37,336 bases of DNA from Terriglobales bacterium (GCA_035624455.1 DASPRM010000154.1:1-37336), one strand, 5' to 3'; positions 19,504 through 28,678 are shown, counted from the stretch's first letter. The notes: generated from the sequence alone by a model not told the origin. Numbers and translations are program-made.

Positions 19504-20559
19504 ATGCCAAGCATGCAATCGCCGAAGCTAGGGATGGTTGCGGGGACGGTTCTTCTTCTGTTGTGGTCTGCTACAGCGGGGTGGGCAAGCTGGTCAACAG
19601 GTTCGTCTGCGACCGGCACCAATATCTTCGCTCCCGCCTCAAGCCCAGCCAAATCAATCAGTGACTTCTCTGTCTTTGTGCTTGTCATTACCGGAATCAT
19701 TTTTGCCGTCGTTTTTGGGTTACTGGTCTACTCGATCGTTAAGTTTCGTGGACGCAAGACGGATCCCAGCCGCGAGCCGGCCCAGGTGTACGGAAGCAAC
19801 CAGATTGAGCTCGCCTGGACAGTCATTCCCATTTTGATTGTGGTCGTTCTGTTTCTAGCTACGGCGCGTGTCATCCACGCGATTCAGGATGCTCCAGAAC
19901 CGCCGGGCGCGGTAGACGTCACCGTGATCGGCCATCAATACTGGTGGGAGTTTCGCTATCCCAAGCTCGGGATCGTCACGGCGAACGAGTTGCACATTCC
20001 GGTGAGCGACCCCAGTCATCCCACGCCAACGTTTCTGCAGATGCTTTCGGCCGATACCGACCACAGCTTCTGGGTGCCGGAACTTGCCGGCAAAACGGAC
20101 CTCATTCCCAACCACCCCAACAGAACTTGGATGGATCCGCAGCGCACAGGCGTCTTTCTTGGCCAGTGTGCGCAGTACTGCGGAACACAGCATGCCAAGA
20201 TGCTGCTGCGGGTCTCGGTGGATGGACCGGCGGATTTTGACGCCTGGGTGCGCGCCCAGCAGAAACCCGCAATCGAAGACGCAGGCGCCATCGCCGGCAG
20301 GCGGGTATTTGAAAGCAATGCCTGCATGAATTGCCATGCCGTGGCCGGCACTTCAGCGGACGGACGCTTTGGCCCTGATCTGACCCATTTGATGAGCCGC
20401 GCCACGATTGCAGCGGGCGCCGCGGAAAACACTCACAACAATCTCCGTCTTTGGATCCAGAACCCCCGTGCAATCAAACCAGGCTCGCTGATGCCCGCCA
20501 TGAGGCTGAGCGATGCGGATCTGGATGCGGTCGTGCGTTACATGGAGACGCTGCGCTAA
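19504..20559 (+). CDS. coxB: Cytochrome c oxidase subunit II with fused cytochrome c (caa3 type)
   Basis: This 351-residue protein has an N-terminal hydrophobic leader (about 8-29), two transmembrane helices (about 53-80 and 100-124), then a periplasmic cupredoxin domain with the aromatic stretch QYWWEFRYP and the CuA ligands CAQYCGTQHAKM. A C-terminal cytochrome c follows with CMNCHAV and a distal Met in PGSLMPAMRL. It accepts electrons and passes them through CuA to subunit I. The fused heme identifies a caa3-type enzyme. The ATG at 19504 follows AGAAAGG; the long upstream extension from 19321 only reads through the STAS-like gene out of frame. Confidence 0.95.
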   Translation: MPSMQSPKLGMVAGTVLLLLWSATAGWASWSTGSSATGTNIFAPASSPAKSISDFSVFVLVITGIIFAVVFGLLVYSIVKFRGRKTDPSREPAQVYGSNQIELAWTVIPILIVVVLFLATARVIHAIQDAPEPPGAVDVTVIGHQYWWEFRYPKLGIVTANELHIPVSDPSHPTPTFLQMLSADTDHSFWVPELAGKTDLIPNHPNRTWMDPQRTGVFLGQCAQYCGTQHAKMLLRVSVDGPADFDAWVRAQQKPAIEDAGAIAGRRVFESNACMNCHAVAGTSADGRFGPDLTHLMSRATIAAGAAENTHNNLRLWIQNPRAIKPGSLMPAMRLSDADLDAVVRYMETLR

Positions 20560-20578
20560 AAGGCTCCGGTAAATAACT

Positions 20579-22249
20579 ATGTCCTCGGACGCGATCACCA
20601 TTTCCGCCCCGATCGAAGGCAGACCCTGGGTCGACGAGCTTCATCAGTGGCTGACCACGGTCGATCACAAGCGGCTGGGAATTCTCTACATCCTCTCCTC
20701 TCTGATGTTTCTCGCATTCGGTGGACTCGAAGCCATCATTATTCGCATTCAGCTGACGCATTCGCACAACAACTTCGTTTCGCCACAAGTTTTCAACCGA
20801 ATGTTCACCATGCATGGGACAACGATGATCTTCTTTTTCGCTATGCCCATCCTGTTCGGATTTGGAAACTATCTGGTCCCGCTGATGATTGGCGCACGCG
20901 ACATGGCGTTCCCCCGCCTGAATGCTTTCAGTTTCTGGCTGTCGTTCCTGGGTGGACTGCTTCTGTACTTCAGTTTTCTTGGGGGAAGCGGTCTATACGG
21001 CGCAGGAAATGCACCGGATGTGGGCTGGTGGGCGTACGCACCTTTGACCGCACGAGCGTTTTCACTGGGGCATAGCTCAGACTATTGGACTGTGGCGCTC
21101 CTGGTTTCCGGCTTTGGAAGCATTGGAACGGCAATCAATATCATCGCAACCGTTCTCTGTATGCGATGCCCGGGCATGAAACTCGGCCGTATGCCGCTGC
21201 TGGCATGGCTCTACCTGGTCATGTCGGGCATGGTTCTACTGGCGATTTCACCGCTGACGGCGGCACAGATCATGCTGCTCATCGATCGTTACCTGGGAGC
21301 CCATTTCTTCGATGCCCAGGCTGGCGGATCGGCCGTGCTCTGGATGCACTTCTTCTGGATCTTCGGCCACCCGGAGGTTTACGTTCTCGTCATTCCCGCT
21401 TTTGCTTTCTTGTCGGAAATCATTCCGGTCTTTTCACGTAAACCTATCTTTGGATATCCGGTGATGGTGGCCGCAACCGTGTGCATCGCCTTCGTAAGCA
21501 TGAGTGTCTGGGCGCACCATATGTTTACGGTCGGAATGAACTCCTATGCCAATAGCTTCTTCGCGATCACGACCATGGCTGTCGGCATTCCCACCGGAAT
21601 TAAGATCTTCAACTGGATTGGCACGATGTGGGGCGGAAGGATTCAGTTCAAGGTACCAATGCTGTTCTGCCTGGCCTTTCTGTTTCAGTTCTTAATCGCC
21701 GGTCTGACCGGCATTATGCAAGCGGCTGTGCCCTTCGATTGGCAGCTGAGCCTGTCCTATTTCGTCGTAGCGCACTTTCATTACGTGATCGTGGGCGGAA
21801 TTCTGTTTGCTGTCTTCGGTGCGTGCTATTACTGGTACCCGAAAATGACGGGCCGGATGCTGAGTGAACGGCTGGGCAAATGGCATTTCTGGCTTTTCCT
21901 GATTGGGTTTCACCTGACATTTACGGTTATGCACATCCCGGGACTCCTTGGCATGCCACGCCGGATCTACACCTACGAGCCAGGCCGAGGTTGGGACACC
22001 TTGAACCTCGTCATTTCGATCGGCGCGTTCATTCAGGCAGTCGCGATTCTCGTCTTTGTAGCAAACCTCGTAATTTCCTATTTCAAGGGCGCCCAGGCCG
22101 GTAACGACCCGTGGGACGCATGGACACTGGAATGGTCCACCAGTTCACCGCCCCCTGCGTATAACTTTGCGACGGTTCCTACCGTCGCCAGCCGCCGTCC
22201 CTTGTGGGACCGAAAGCATCCTGAAGATCCCGATAGTCGCTATGAGTAG
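20579..22249 (+). CDS. coxA: Cytochrome c oxidase subunit I (A1-type heme-copper oxidase)
   Basis: The 556-residue membrane protein with about twelve transmembrane helices holds the low-spin heme and the heme-CuB centre where oxygen is reduced. Visible ligands and channels: FTMHGTTMIFF (low-spin heme His), FGHPEVYVLVIPAF (CuB His, the A1-type Glu and the cross-linked Tyr), WAHHMFTVG (CuB His-His), GIKIFNW (K-channel Lys) and AHFHYVIVGG (heme ligands). The presence of GHPEVY places it in the A1 group of low-affinity, proton-pumping oxidases. It starts 19 bp after coxB and is followed 12 bp later by coxC. Confidence 0.97.
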   Translation: MSSDAITISAPIEGRPWVDELHQWLTTVDHKRLGILYILSSLMFLAFGGLEAIIIRIQLTHSHNNFVSPQVFNRMFTMHGTTMIFFFAMPILFGFGNYLVPLMIGARDMAFPRLNAFSFWLSFLGGLLLYFSFLGGSGLYGAGNAPDVGWWAYAPLTARAFSLGHSSDYWTVALLVSGFGSIGTAINIIATVLCMRCPGMKLGRMPLLAWLYLVMSGMVLLAISPLTAAQIMLLIDRYLGAHFFDAQAGGSAVLWMHFFWIFGHPEVYVLVIPAFAFLSEIIPVFSRKPIFGYPVMVAATVCIAFVSMSVWAHHMFTVGMNSYANSFFAITTMAVGIPTGIKIFNWIGTMWGGRIQFKVPMLFCLAFLFQFLIAGLTGIMQAAVPFDWQLSLSYFVVAHFHYVIVGGILFAVFGACYYWYPKMTGRMLSERLGKWHFWLFLIGFHLTFTVMHIPGLLGMPRRIYTYEPGRGWDTLNLVISIGAFIQAVAILVFVANLVISYFKGAQAGNDPWDAWTLEWSTSSPPPAYNFATVPTVASRRPLWDRKHPEDPDSRYE

Positions 22250-22261
22250 AGGATCAAAGCA

Positions 22262-22858
22262 ATGAGCGCGGTGACGACTGCATTTCCCGAAACCCCGGCA
22301 ACCTGGCGACTTCCGGATCGGGGGAAGGTGGCGATGGCCAGTCTCATCATCGCCGAATCCGCGATCTTCACCATCTTCGTGGTTGCCTATCTCTTCTACC
22401 TGGGAAAAAGTTTGACGGGGCCGACACCGCGAGAGGTTCTGGAGACGCCGATCTTCTACACAATTTGCCTGTTGTCCAGCAGCTTGACTATTCACTTGGC
22501 CGCGAAGTTTCTGGCACGCGGCATTGGATTCGCATTCCTTGGATTATGGCTGCTCACCATTACACTCGGCGGATTGTTCCTCTATGGCACGGCGCACGAA
22601 TGGCACCGATTGATCTATGAACACGGACTGACGATTTCGACCAATCTGTTTGGAACGACTTACTATTCGCTCGTCGGTTTGCATGCTTTTCACGTCACCG
22701 TGGGTCTGATCATGCTCTTGATTGTCGCGGTCTTTGGGTTCGCTGGCCGTGTGGGGATTAAGCAATCTGGCCGCGTCGAAGTGCTCTCGATGTACTGGCA
22801 TTTCGTCGATGCCGTATGGGTTGTGGTTTTCACCGTAGTTTACGTAGTCGGACGCTGA
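22262..22858 (+). CDS. coxC: Cytochrome c oxidase subunit III
   Basis: The 198-residue protein has five predicted transmembrane helices, as in the short bacterial subunit III. Family marks are ESAIFTIFVVAYLFYLG, GTAHEWHRLI, TTYYSLVGLHAFHVTVGL and YWHFVDAVWVVVFTVVY. It stabilises subunit I and its proton uptake in the inner membrane. The gene sits between coxA and a membrane protein gene with 12- and 6-bp gaps. Confidence 0.93.
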   Translation: MSAVTTAFPETPATWRLPDRGKVAMASLIIAESAIFTIFVVAYLFYLGKSLTGPTPREVLETPIFYTICLLSSSLTIHLAAKFLARGIGFAFLGLWLLTITLGGLFLYGTAHEWHRLIYEHGLTISTNLFGTTYYSLVGLHAFHVTVGLIMLLIVAVFGFAGRVGIKQSGRVEVLSMYWHFVDAVWVVVFTVVYVVGR

Positions 22859-22864
22859 GTAGAG

Positions 22865-23737
22865 ATGGCGACGCTATTGCCAACAGAGGAACTGAACGAT
22901 ACTCCCGGGACTCCCCGCATGATCGAGGTGCCGGCGCCAACAGCCTGGCCTTTTATGTTGGCTGTCGGCGCGGCCTTGCTATTCGCAGGCCTGGTGACCA
23001 GCGTATCAGTCAGCATTCTCGGCGCAGTGCTGGCGCTGGCGGGCTGCATCGGATGGTTTCGCGCGGTCTTTCCGCATCAGCAGGAAGAAACTGTCAAAGT
23101 GCTTCCAGAAGATATTCGCCTGACCACCGATCGGCAGGTCGTGGAACGGATTCCAGTTGTGCCGGATCAAGTGCGAGCCTGGCTTCCAGTCCACACCTAT
23201 CCGGTTTCGGCGGGTGTTAAAGGAGGCATCGCAGGCAGCGTCGCGATGGCGGTATTGGCCTGTGCTTACGGCGTTTTTAAGGCCGGCAGTATCTGGTATC
23301 CCATAAATCTGCTAGCCGCCGTTGTGTATCGGCAATCCCTCAGGCTCGGGCCTGCACAGCTCTATTCCTTTCATGCCGATGCTTTCGCGATTGCTTTTGT
23401 TCTGCACGGCCTGGTCTCTATTCTTGTCGGCTTGCTGTACGGCGCGATGCTTCCCATGTTCCCGCGCCGTCCCATTGTCCTTGGGGGATTGCTCGGCCCG
23501 GTGTTGTGGTCGGGTCTGCTTTACTCCATCCTCGGACTGCTGAATCCGTTGCTCGCGAGCCATATTGATTGGTTCTGGTTCGTGGCCTCGCAAATGGCCT
23601 TCGGAATCGTGGCCGGCCTGGTAGTTATGCGCCAGAAGAGCATTCCTACCGCCGAGAATGTGTCGTTTGCTCTACGCGCCGGAATCGAAGCTCCCGGAAT
23701 CATTGCACCACGTGAAGGCGGGGAGGAGCGCCGATGA
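22865..23737 (+). CDS. Oxidase-operon membrane protein of unknown function
   Basis: The 290-residue protein has an N-terminal pair of hydrophobic helices (about 24-60, PTAWPFMLAVGAALLFAG, then VSVSILGAVLALAGCIGWF), a soluble linker of about 60 residues, and then five or so further helices (about 110-265). The N-terminal part is reminiscent of the small subunit IV-like protein often found in such operons, so this may be that subunit extended by a second membrane domain. It has no heme-binding CXXCH. Its stop overlaps the start of the cytochrome c gene by four bases, which supports a structural or assembly role in the same complex. Confidence 0.7.
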   Translation: MATLLPTEELNDTPGTPRMIEVPAPTAWPFMLAVGAALLFAGLVTSVSVSILGAVLALAGCIGWFRAVFPHQQEETVKVLPEDIRLTTDRQVVERIPVVPDQVRAWLPVHTYPVSAGVKGGIAGSVAMAVLACAYGVFKAGSIWYPINLLAAVVYRQSLRLGPAQLYSFHADAFAIAFVLHGLVSILVGLLYGAMLPMFPRRPIVLGGLLGPVLWSGLLYSILGLLNPLLASHIDWFWFVASQMAFGIVAGLVVMRQKSIPTAENVSFALRAGIEAPGIIAPREGGEERR

Positions 23738-24471
23738 AGCGGATCCGATATTTATCTCGATTCGCAGTCCTGCCCCTCATTCTGCTCTCGGCTTGCAGCA
23801 CTCCACATGGCCAACCGCAGAAGGGTTCGGAGCCGCTGGCGCCCAACGAGGTTCTGGATTTCGGCACTCTCTATGCAGAGAACTGTGCCGGCTGCCACGG
23901 CGCGGACGGACGGGGAGGAGCCTCACTCGCACTTGCCGATCCTGTGTACCTCGGCATCATCGACGAAAACGAACTGCGTAAAACTGTTGCTAATGGAGTT
24001 CGTGGAACTTCTATGCCCGCGTTTGCCCAGCGTTCTGGAGGCATGCTGACCGACCCACAGATTGATGTGATTACGAGGGGAATATTTTCGCGCTGGGGGC
24101 GCAAAGGAGTTCTCACCGGAGCCAATCCACCCTCATACGCGGCAAAAACCGCGGGCAATATCGAACGCGGCAAACTCGTTTTTGGAACCTATTGCGCATC
24201 TTGCCATGGCCCTGAGGGCGGAGGCACGCCTAAAGGGAGCGCCATTACGAATGATTCATTCCTGGCGCTGGTCAGCGATCAGGGACTGCGCACGATCGTG
24301 ATCACGGGCAGACCGGAATTGGGCGCGCCCGACTGGCGAAGAAATGTTCCCGGTAGGCCCATGACCGATCCGGAAATCACGGATGTGGTTGCCTGGCTGG
24401 CATCCCGGCGCGTGCAGAATCCTGGGCAGCCATATTCCGCTTCGAACTATGCGCCGCGCGAGGAGAACTGA
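23734..24471 (+). CDS. Diheme lipoprotein cytochrome c
   Basis: The 245-residue protein has a lipoprotein signal (PLILLSACST, lipid-anchored Cys about residue 21) and two cytochrome c domains, each with a heme-attachment site: CAGCHGADGRG and CASCHGPEGGG. It would be tethered to the outer face of the cytoplasmic membrane and carry electrons between the Rieske/cytochrome b complex and the caa3 oxidase encoded beside it. The gene overlaps the preceding membrane protein by ATGA and ends two bases before the Rieske gene. Confidence 0.92.
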   Translation: MKRIRYLSRFAVLPLILLSACSTPHGQPQKGSEPLAPNEVLDFGTLYAENCAGCHGADGRGGASLALADPVYLGIIDENELRKTVANGVRGTSMPAFAQRSGGMLTDPQIDVITRGIFSRWGRKGVLTGANPPSYAAKTAGNIERGKLVFGTYCASCHGPEGGGTPKGSAITNDSFLALVSDQGLRTIVITGRPELGAPDWRRNVPGRPMTDPEITDVVAWLASRRVQNPGQPYSASNYAPREEN

Positions 24472-24473
24472 AC

Positions 24474-25043
24474 ATGTCAGTTGCGCCTGTGATGGCCCCC
24501 TCCCCTGAACCTCCCGTTTCCCGGCGCGGGTTTCTTATGAAACTGGGAATCCTGTTCAACGGACTCGCTGCGATAGTCCTGGCTGTGCCAGTTGTGCGCT
24601 TTCTTTTTTCTTCCGTTACTGATAGTCGCGCAAATGGGTATCTCTCGTGGGTGCCGCTCGGACAGGTCAGCAACTTTCCGGAAGGAGAGACGCGGTTTGC
24701 CGCTTTTCGCAATCCCTTCGTCATGCCGACCGATGGAAAGACGGTAAACACCGCGTGCTGGGTGCGGCGTATCGCGGGCGAGCGATTCCAGGTGTTTGCG
24801 ATCAACTGCGCTCATCTCGGTTGTCCGGTCCGCTGGTTTCCTCAATCCGGCCTGTTCATGTGTCCTTGCCATGGCGGCGCCTACTATCGCGACGGCTCGC
24901 GTGCGTCAGGCCCGCCGGAGCGTGGCCTCTTCCAGTATCCGTACAGAATCGAAAACGGCGTGCTCACGATTCAGGCCGGGCAGTTACCGACCCCCGGGGA
25001 GCCGTTGGCGAGTGGCTCCAGGGAGAAGGCAACATGCGCGTGA
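24474..25043 (+). CDS. Rieske [2Fe-2S] protein of a bc-type complex
   Basis: The 189-residue protein has a Tat-like N-terminus (SRRGFLMKLG followed by a hydrophobic helix to about residue 45) that would act as signal anchor. The cluster-binding boxes are CAHLGCPVRW and CPCHGGAYY, with the C-x-H and C-x-x-H spacing and both disulfide cysteines. It takes electrons from quinol at cytochrome b and passes them to cytochrome c. Its last ten bases overlap the cytochrome b gene. Confidence 0.95.
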   Translation: MSVAPVMAPSPEPPVSRRGFLMKLGILFNGLAAIVLAVPVVRFLFSSVTDSRANGYLSWVPLGQVSNFPEGETRFAAFRNPFVMPTDGKTVNTACWVRRIAGERFQVFAINCAHLGCPVRWFPQSGLFMCPCHGGAYYRDGSRASGPPERGLFQYPYRIENGVLTIQAGQLPTPGEPLASGSREKATCA

Positions 25044-26521
25044 TCAGGAAAATTGGCGAATGGTTCGAGCACCGCTTGCAGCTCGCGGCCCCGATTCGCG
25101 AAGCCGCCGAACATCCTGTGCCACGAAGTACGGCCAGCTGGTTCTACGTCTTTGGCAGCGCAGCGTTCACCGTGTTCATTGTGCAAATCGTGACTGGGAT
25201 TCTGCTTGCGCTGGTATATGTGCCCTCGGGCAGCGAAGCATGGAGCAGCCTGCAGGCCCTGAATCATCAGGTTGCGCTTGGCTGGTTTATCCGCGCCATA
25301 CATGGATGGGGCTCCAACTTCATGGTGGCGATTGTCCTCATTCATATGGTGCAGGTGTTTCTCTTCGGAGCCCACAAATATCCCCGCGAACTGACCTGGA
25401 TCATCGGAGTCTTTCTCTTATTGATGACTCTCGGCATGGCGTTCACGGGTCAAGTTATGCGCTTCGATCAGGACGCTTACTGGGGCTTGGGGATTGGAGC
25501 CTCGATCGCCAGCCGCGTTCCAATTATCGGTCCTGCAACTGTGAAACTGATGTTGGGCGGGCCGATTATCGCCGGCGCGACCCTCTCCCGATTCTTTACG
25601 ATGCACGTCTTCGTACTTCCCGGATTACTGATCGCGTTCGTCAGTCTTCATCTCCTGCTGGTTCTGAAGCTGGGCATAAACGAATGGCCAATGCCTGGAC
25701 GCATCGTAAGGCGAGCCACCTATGATGCCCAATATCATGCGCTGACCCACAAGGATGGCGCGCCCTTCGTTCCCTACGCCATCTGGAAGGATATGTTTTT
25801 CGCGGCGTTTATTATCCTGGCAATCGCCGTTTGCGCTTTCTACTTTGGCCCATTCGGACCGACTGGGCAGCCCGATCCGACAATCATCCAGACCGCGCCC
25901 AAACCGGATTACTTTTTCCTGTGGCTTTACGCTCTGCTTTCTCTCCTTCCGCCATCGCTTGAGACGCCTTTTCTTCTTATCGGCCCGGTCTTAGTAATCA
26001 TCGGATTGATTCTTTTGCCGTTCCTTTCCGGAGAGGGAGAAAAAAGCTGGAAACGCCGGCCGATTGCGGTTGTTACCGTGCTGATGACCGCTATTACGCT
26101 CGGCACCTTTACTCGCCTGGCTCAGTTCACGCCCTGGAGTCCGCACATGAGTGCCTGGAGCGGTGATCCGGTACCCGACCGGTACATACATCACACAACT
26201 GCGCTCGAGCGGCAGGGTGCGCTCGTGTTTCAGGTTAAGCAATGCCGCAACTGCCACTCTCTCGGCAATATCGGCGGAGAAAGGGGACCGGCTCTGGATA
26301 GTGTTGCGGTCCGCCTCACTCAGGACCAACTCATTCGTCAGGTGATTCAAGGCGGCGGCAATATGCCGGCCTACGGAAACAATTTGAGTCCGGCAGAGAC
26401 TACGGCCCTGGTGGCGTTCCTCGAGACCTTGCATCCGGCGACGCAGGCTCCCGCGCGCGATGCATCAAGACAACTGGTGATAGGAGAAGAGCGTCAGAAC
26501 CGCCCTGTCGCTCAAAAGTAG
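25034..26521 (+). CDS. Cytochrome b with C-terminal fused cytochrome c
   Basis: The 495-residue protein begins with a full set of cytochrome b helices. Heme ligands are seen as paired His in RAIHGWGSNFMVAIVLIHM and FFTMHVFVLPGLLIAFVSLH, and the quinol-site PEWY position reads PDYFFLW. After the last helices (about residues 345-362) comes a cytochrome c domain with CRNCHSLGNIGG and a Met in GGNMPAYG. One chain therefore replaces cytochrome b, subunit IV and a c-type heme. The ATG at 25034 is correct because the longer frame from 24647 only shadows the Rieske gene. The fused heme would hand electrons to the diheme lipoprotein or to subunit II. Confidence 0.94.
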   Translation: MRVIRKIGEWFEHRLQLAAPIREAAEHPVPRSTASWFYVFGSAAFTVFIVQIVTGILLALVYVPSGSEAWSSLQALNHQVALGWFIRAIHGWGSNFMVAIVLIHMVQVFLFGAHKYPRELTWIIGVFLLLMTLGMAFTGQVMRFDQDAYWGLGIGASIASRVPIIGPATVKLMLGGPIIAGATLSRFFTMHVFVLPGLLIAFVSLHLLLVLKLGINEWPMPGRIVRRATYDAQYHALTHKDGAPFVPYAIWKDMFFAAFIILAIAVCAFYFGPFGPTGQPDPTIIQTAPKPDYFFLWLYALLSLLPPSLETPFLLIGPVLVIIGLILLPFLSGEGEKSWKRRPIAVVTVLMTAITLGTFTRLAQFTPWSPHMSAWSGDPVPDRYIHHTTALERQGALVFQVKQCRNCHSLGNIGGERGPALDSVAVRLTQDQLIRQVIQGGGNMPAYGNNLSPAETTALVAFLETLHPATQAPARDASRQLVIGEERQNRPVAQK

Positions 26522-26533
26522 GGTTGCGAGTCT

Positions 26534-27406
26534 ATGGCGCATGCCCATCACGTCGCGTCTCAGCCATACGGGATCTTGTTGATCCTCGTTCTCACGGCAG
26601 CACTGTACGCGCGTGGCTGGCTGCAGCTTCGTTCCGTCGTTATTCCGGCATGGCGCGCTGCGAGTTTTCTCCTTGGGCTTATCCTGATCTGGGTTGCGGT
26701 TGCTTCACCCGTGGCGGGCTTCGTTCATAAATTGCTGACAGCCCACATGATTCAGCACCTCCTGTTGATGACCTTCGCCGCCCCCCTTATCTGGCTCGGT
26801 GAACCTCTGATGGCTTTTGTGCAAGGCCTGCCGAGAAGTGTTCGGGAGGGCATGGCTGCACTGCTCCTCCGGCCCTCGATGCAACGATTTGGAAAGGCGA
26901 TTACCCATCCGGCAGTTTGCTGGCTGGGCGCCACTGGGACACTAGTTGGTTGGCACATTCCCGCATTGCTTGCAGTGGGAATGGAATCGCCAACCTGGCA
27001 TGCCATCATGAAAGCATCGTTCCTGGTAACTGGCTTGCTTTTCTGGTGGCCTGTCGTGCAGCCCTGGCCAACTCTTAAAGAGCCAAAGTGGTGGGTGGTG
27101 GTGTATCTCTTCCTCGCTACATTGCCGTGCGACACTCTTTCCGGTTTTCTCGTGTTCTGCGATCGCGTGGTGTACCCCGGTTACCAATCCGCTTCACACC
27201 CGTTCGGACTTTTCCCGCTCGAGGATCAGCAATTCGCAGGCGCACTCATGTGGACTGTAGTTACGGTCATCTACTTCATCGTCGGCGGAATTATCACAGC
27301 ACGTTTGCTTTCGCCCCAGAGATCGCAACAGAACTGGATCGCCCAGCAGCGTCCGGTTGGCAGTGCGGCGCCACTCACCGCTCGGCAGAGGATGGAGACT
27401 GTCTGA
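26534..27406 (+). CDS. ctaG: CtaG-family cytochrome c oxidase assembly protein
   Basis: The 290-residue polytopic protein matches the caa3_CtaG family: seven or so helices with AHMIQHLLLMTFAAPLIWLGEPL, GWHIPALLAVGM and a C-terminal QFAGALMWTVVTVIYF. Members are needed for formation of active caa3 oxidase, probably in copper or heme-centre assembly; they are unrelated to the proteobacterial Cox11-type CtaG. It is followed with zero gap by the heme O synthase gene. Confidence 0.9.
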   Translation: MAHAHHVASQPYGILLILVLTAALYARGWLQLRSVVIPAWRAASFLLGLILIWVAVASPVAGFVHKLLTAHMIQHLLLMTFAAPLIWLGEPLMAFVQGLPRSVREGMAALLLRPSMQRFGKAITHPAVCWLGATGTLVGWHIPALLAVGMESPTWHAIMKASFLVTGLLFWWPVVQPWPTLKEPKWWVVVYLFLATLPCDTLSGFLVFCDRVVYPGYQSASHPFGLFPLEDQQFAGALMWTVVTVIYFIVGGIITARLLSPQRSQQNWIAQQRPVGSAAPLTARQRMETV

Positions 27407-28339
27407 ATGTCCAGCGAGCCTCTTGTTACGGCGCTCGACCAGCCTGTAGTCGCAGGCCGTCATTTTTCCTCTCTCCTGTCTGACTACTGGGCACTCACGA
27501 AACCAGAAGTCAATTTCCTGATCTTGATTACGACCGGTGTCGGCTTCTTTCTGGGTTGCGGAAGCGTAGCACGACCGTTTGCATTCCCAGCGTTGTTCAA
27601 CACTCTGTTTGGAACGTTGCTGGTGGCAAGTGGGACAGGGACACTAAACCAATACATCGAACGAAAGTATGACGCGCAAATGCGCCGCACTGCGCGGCGC
27701 CCGGCCGCAGCCGGCCGTCTCACACCCGCGGCCGTCCTGGCCTTCGGAACTGCATTGGCATTGGCTGGCGGCATCTATCTCGCCACAGCCGTTAACCTGC
27801 TCGCTAGCGTGCTGGCGGTGCTCACGTTGCTGACCTATCTGTTCGTGTACACGCCGCTGAAACGAAAGACACCGTTGTGCGTTCTCGTCGGCGCGTTTCC
27901 AGGCGCCATGCCCCCGCTGATCGGTTGGGCCGCGGCGTCGGGTCGATTGACTACCGAGGCATGGACACTCTACGCGATGCTCTTCCTGTGGCAGTTCCCG
28001 CACTTCATGGCAATTGCATGGATGTACCGCGAGGACTACGACCGGGCAGGATATTTGGTTCTGCCCAGGGGAAATGGGAGAGTTCCTTTCGTGATGCTGC
28101 AAACTTTATTGCCACTCCTTGCCCTCGTGCCTATCAGCATCCTGCAATCCCCAACACGGCATGCGACGATCTTTTATTGTGCAGCAGTGCTGCTAAGTGA
28201 AGGCTTCCTGTACTTTGGATTGGAATTCGGGATTCAGCGGTCAAGGACCGCCGCACGCCGCCTGCTCACAGCCTCGATTGTCTATCTCCCATTGTGGTGC
28301 GGACTGAGCGCGGCATTTTGCAGTCGGGCCATAAGGTGA
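27407..28339 (+). CDS. ctaB: Protoheme IX farnesyltransferase (heme O synthase)
   Basis: The 310-residue UbiA-superfamily membrane prenyltransferase attaches farnesyl to protoheme, the first step toward heme O and heme A. The prenyl-diphosphate motif is NQYIERKYDAQMRRTARRP, and a second Asp-rich loop is YREDYDRAGY; about nine hydrophobic segments follow family order (TKPEVNFLILITT at the start). It is the last gene of the respiratory unit. No heme A synthase gene (ctaA) is present in the window, so whether the oxidase carries heme A depends on a gene elsewhere. Confidence 0.94.
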   Translation: MSSEPLVTALDQPVVAGRHFSSLLSDYWALTKPEVNFLILITTGVGFFLGCGSVARPFAFPALFNTLFGTLLVASGTGTLNQYIERKYDAQMRRTARRPAAAGRLTPAAVLAFGTALALAGGIYLATAVNLLASVLAVLTLLTYLFVYTPLKRKTPLCVLVGAFPGAMPPLIGWAAASGRLTTEAWTLYAMLFLWQFPHFMAIAWMYREDYDRAGYLVLPRGNGRVPFVMLQTLLPLLALVPISILQSPTRHATIFYCAAVLLSEGFLYFGLEFGIQRSRTAARRLLTASIVYLPLWCGLSAAFCSRAIR

Positions 28340-28341
28340 TT

Positions 28342-28392
28342 GGGACAGTCAGCAGGCGAACTGCTGGTCCCTCGTCGGGCTTCGCCCTTCTG
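28342..28392 (+). terminator. Putative terminator of the respiratory operon
   Basis: Two base after the ctaB stop begins a strong hairpin: GGGAC and CAGCAG (28342-28355) pair with CTGCTG and GTCCC (28361-28371) around a GCGAA loop, with a three-base bulge. A second small hairpin, GGGC-TTC-GCCC followed by TTCT, occupies 28377-28391. There is no long T tract, so rho-independent action is plausible but not certain. The rest of the gap to 28678 holds no gene; a hairpin at 28601-28627 is listed separately. Confidence 0.5.
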
Positions 28393-28600
28393 GTGATGCC
28401 AAAGCAAAACGAAAGGTCCTTCGGTAGCTCTCACGTCGTTGCAGTCCTCGGAATTTCGCCAGCAGAAATCCCGCTATTACTACCCAACCTTCCCAAATCG
28501 GGCTGAATACCGCATCTGCTGTGACAGGCTGTGAAAAACATCACGAGCAGATTGCGTCGAGAGGGCTATGGTGGAAGCGTAGCCAGAGTTCCCATTTGTG

Positions 28601-28627
28601 ACCGCGATCACCAGCGTGATCGTGCGG
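28601..28627 (+). other. Hairpin upstream of the permease genes
   Basis: ACCGCGATCAC, loop CAGC, GTGATCGTGCGGT form a stem with perfect GATCAC/GTGATC pairs and an outer ACCGC/GCGGT pair set apart by two bases. It lies about 50 bp before the first permease ATG and may be a leader structure or operator. It is too short to name. Confidence 0.35.
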
Positions 28628-28678
28628 TGGCAGCGGTAGCTTGGGAACTGTGTCTGGTCGAGATTCGTAGCCAGGGTT

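Noticed and set aside
24647-25033. Longer N-terminus for cytochrome b
   Set aside because: This part overlaps the Rieske gene in another frame; cytochrome b family sequence begins at the ATG at 25034.
28262-28275. TGCTCACAGC sequence near the end of ctaB resembling a UAS arm
   Set aside because: It is a single unpaired half-site inside coding sequence with no promoter after it.
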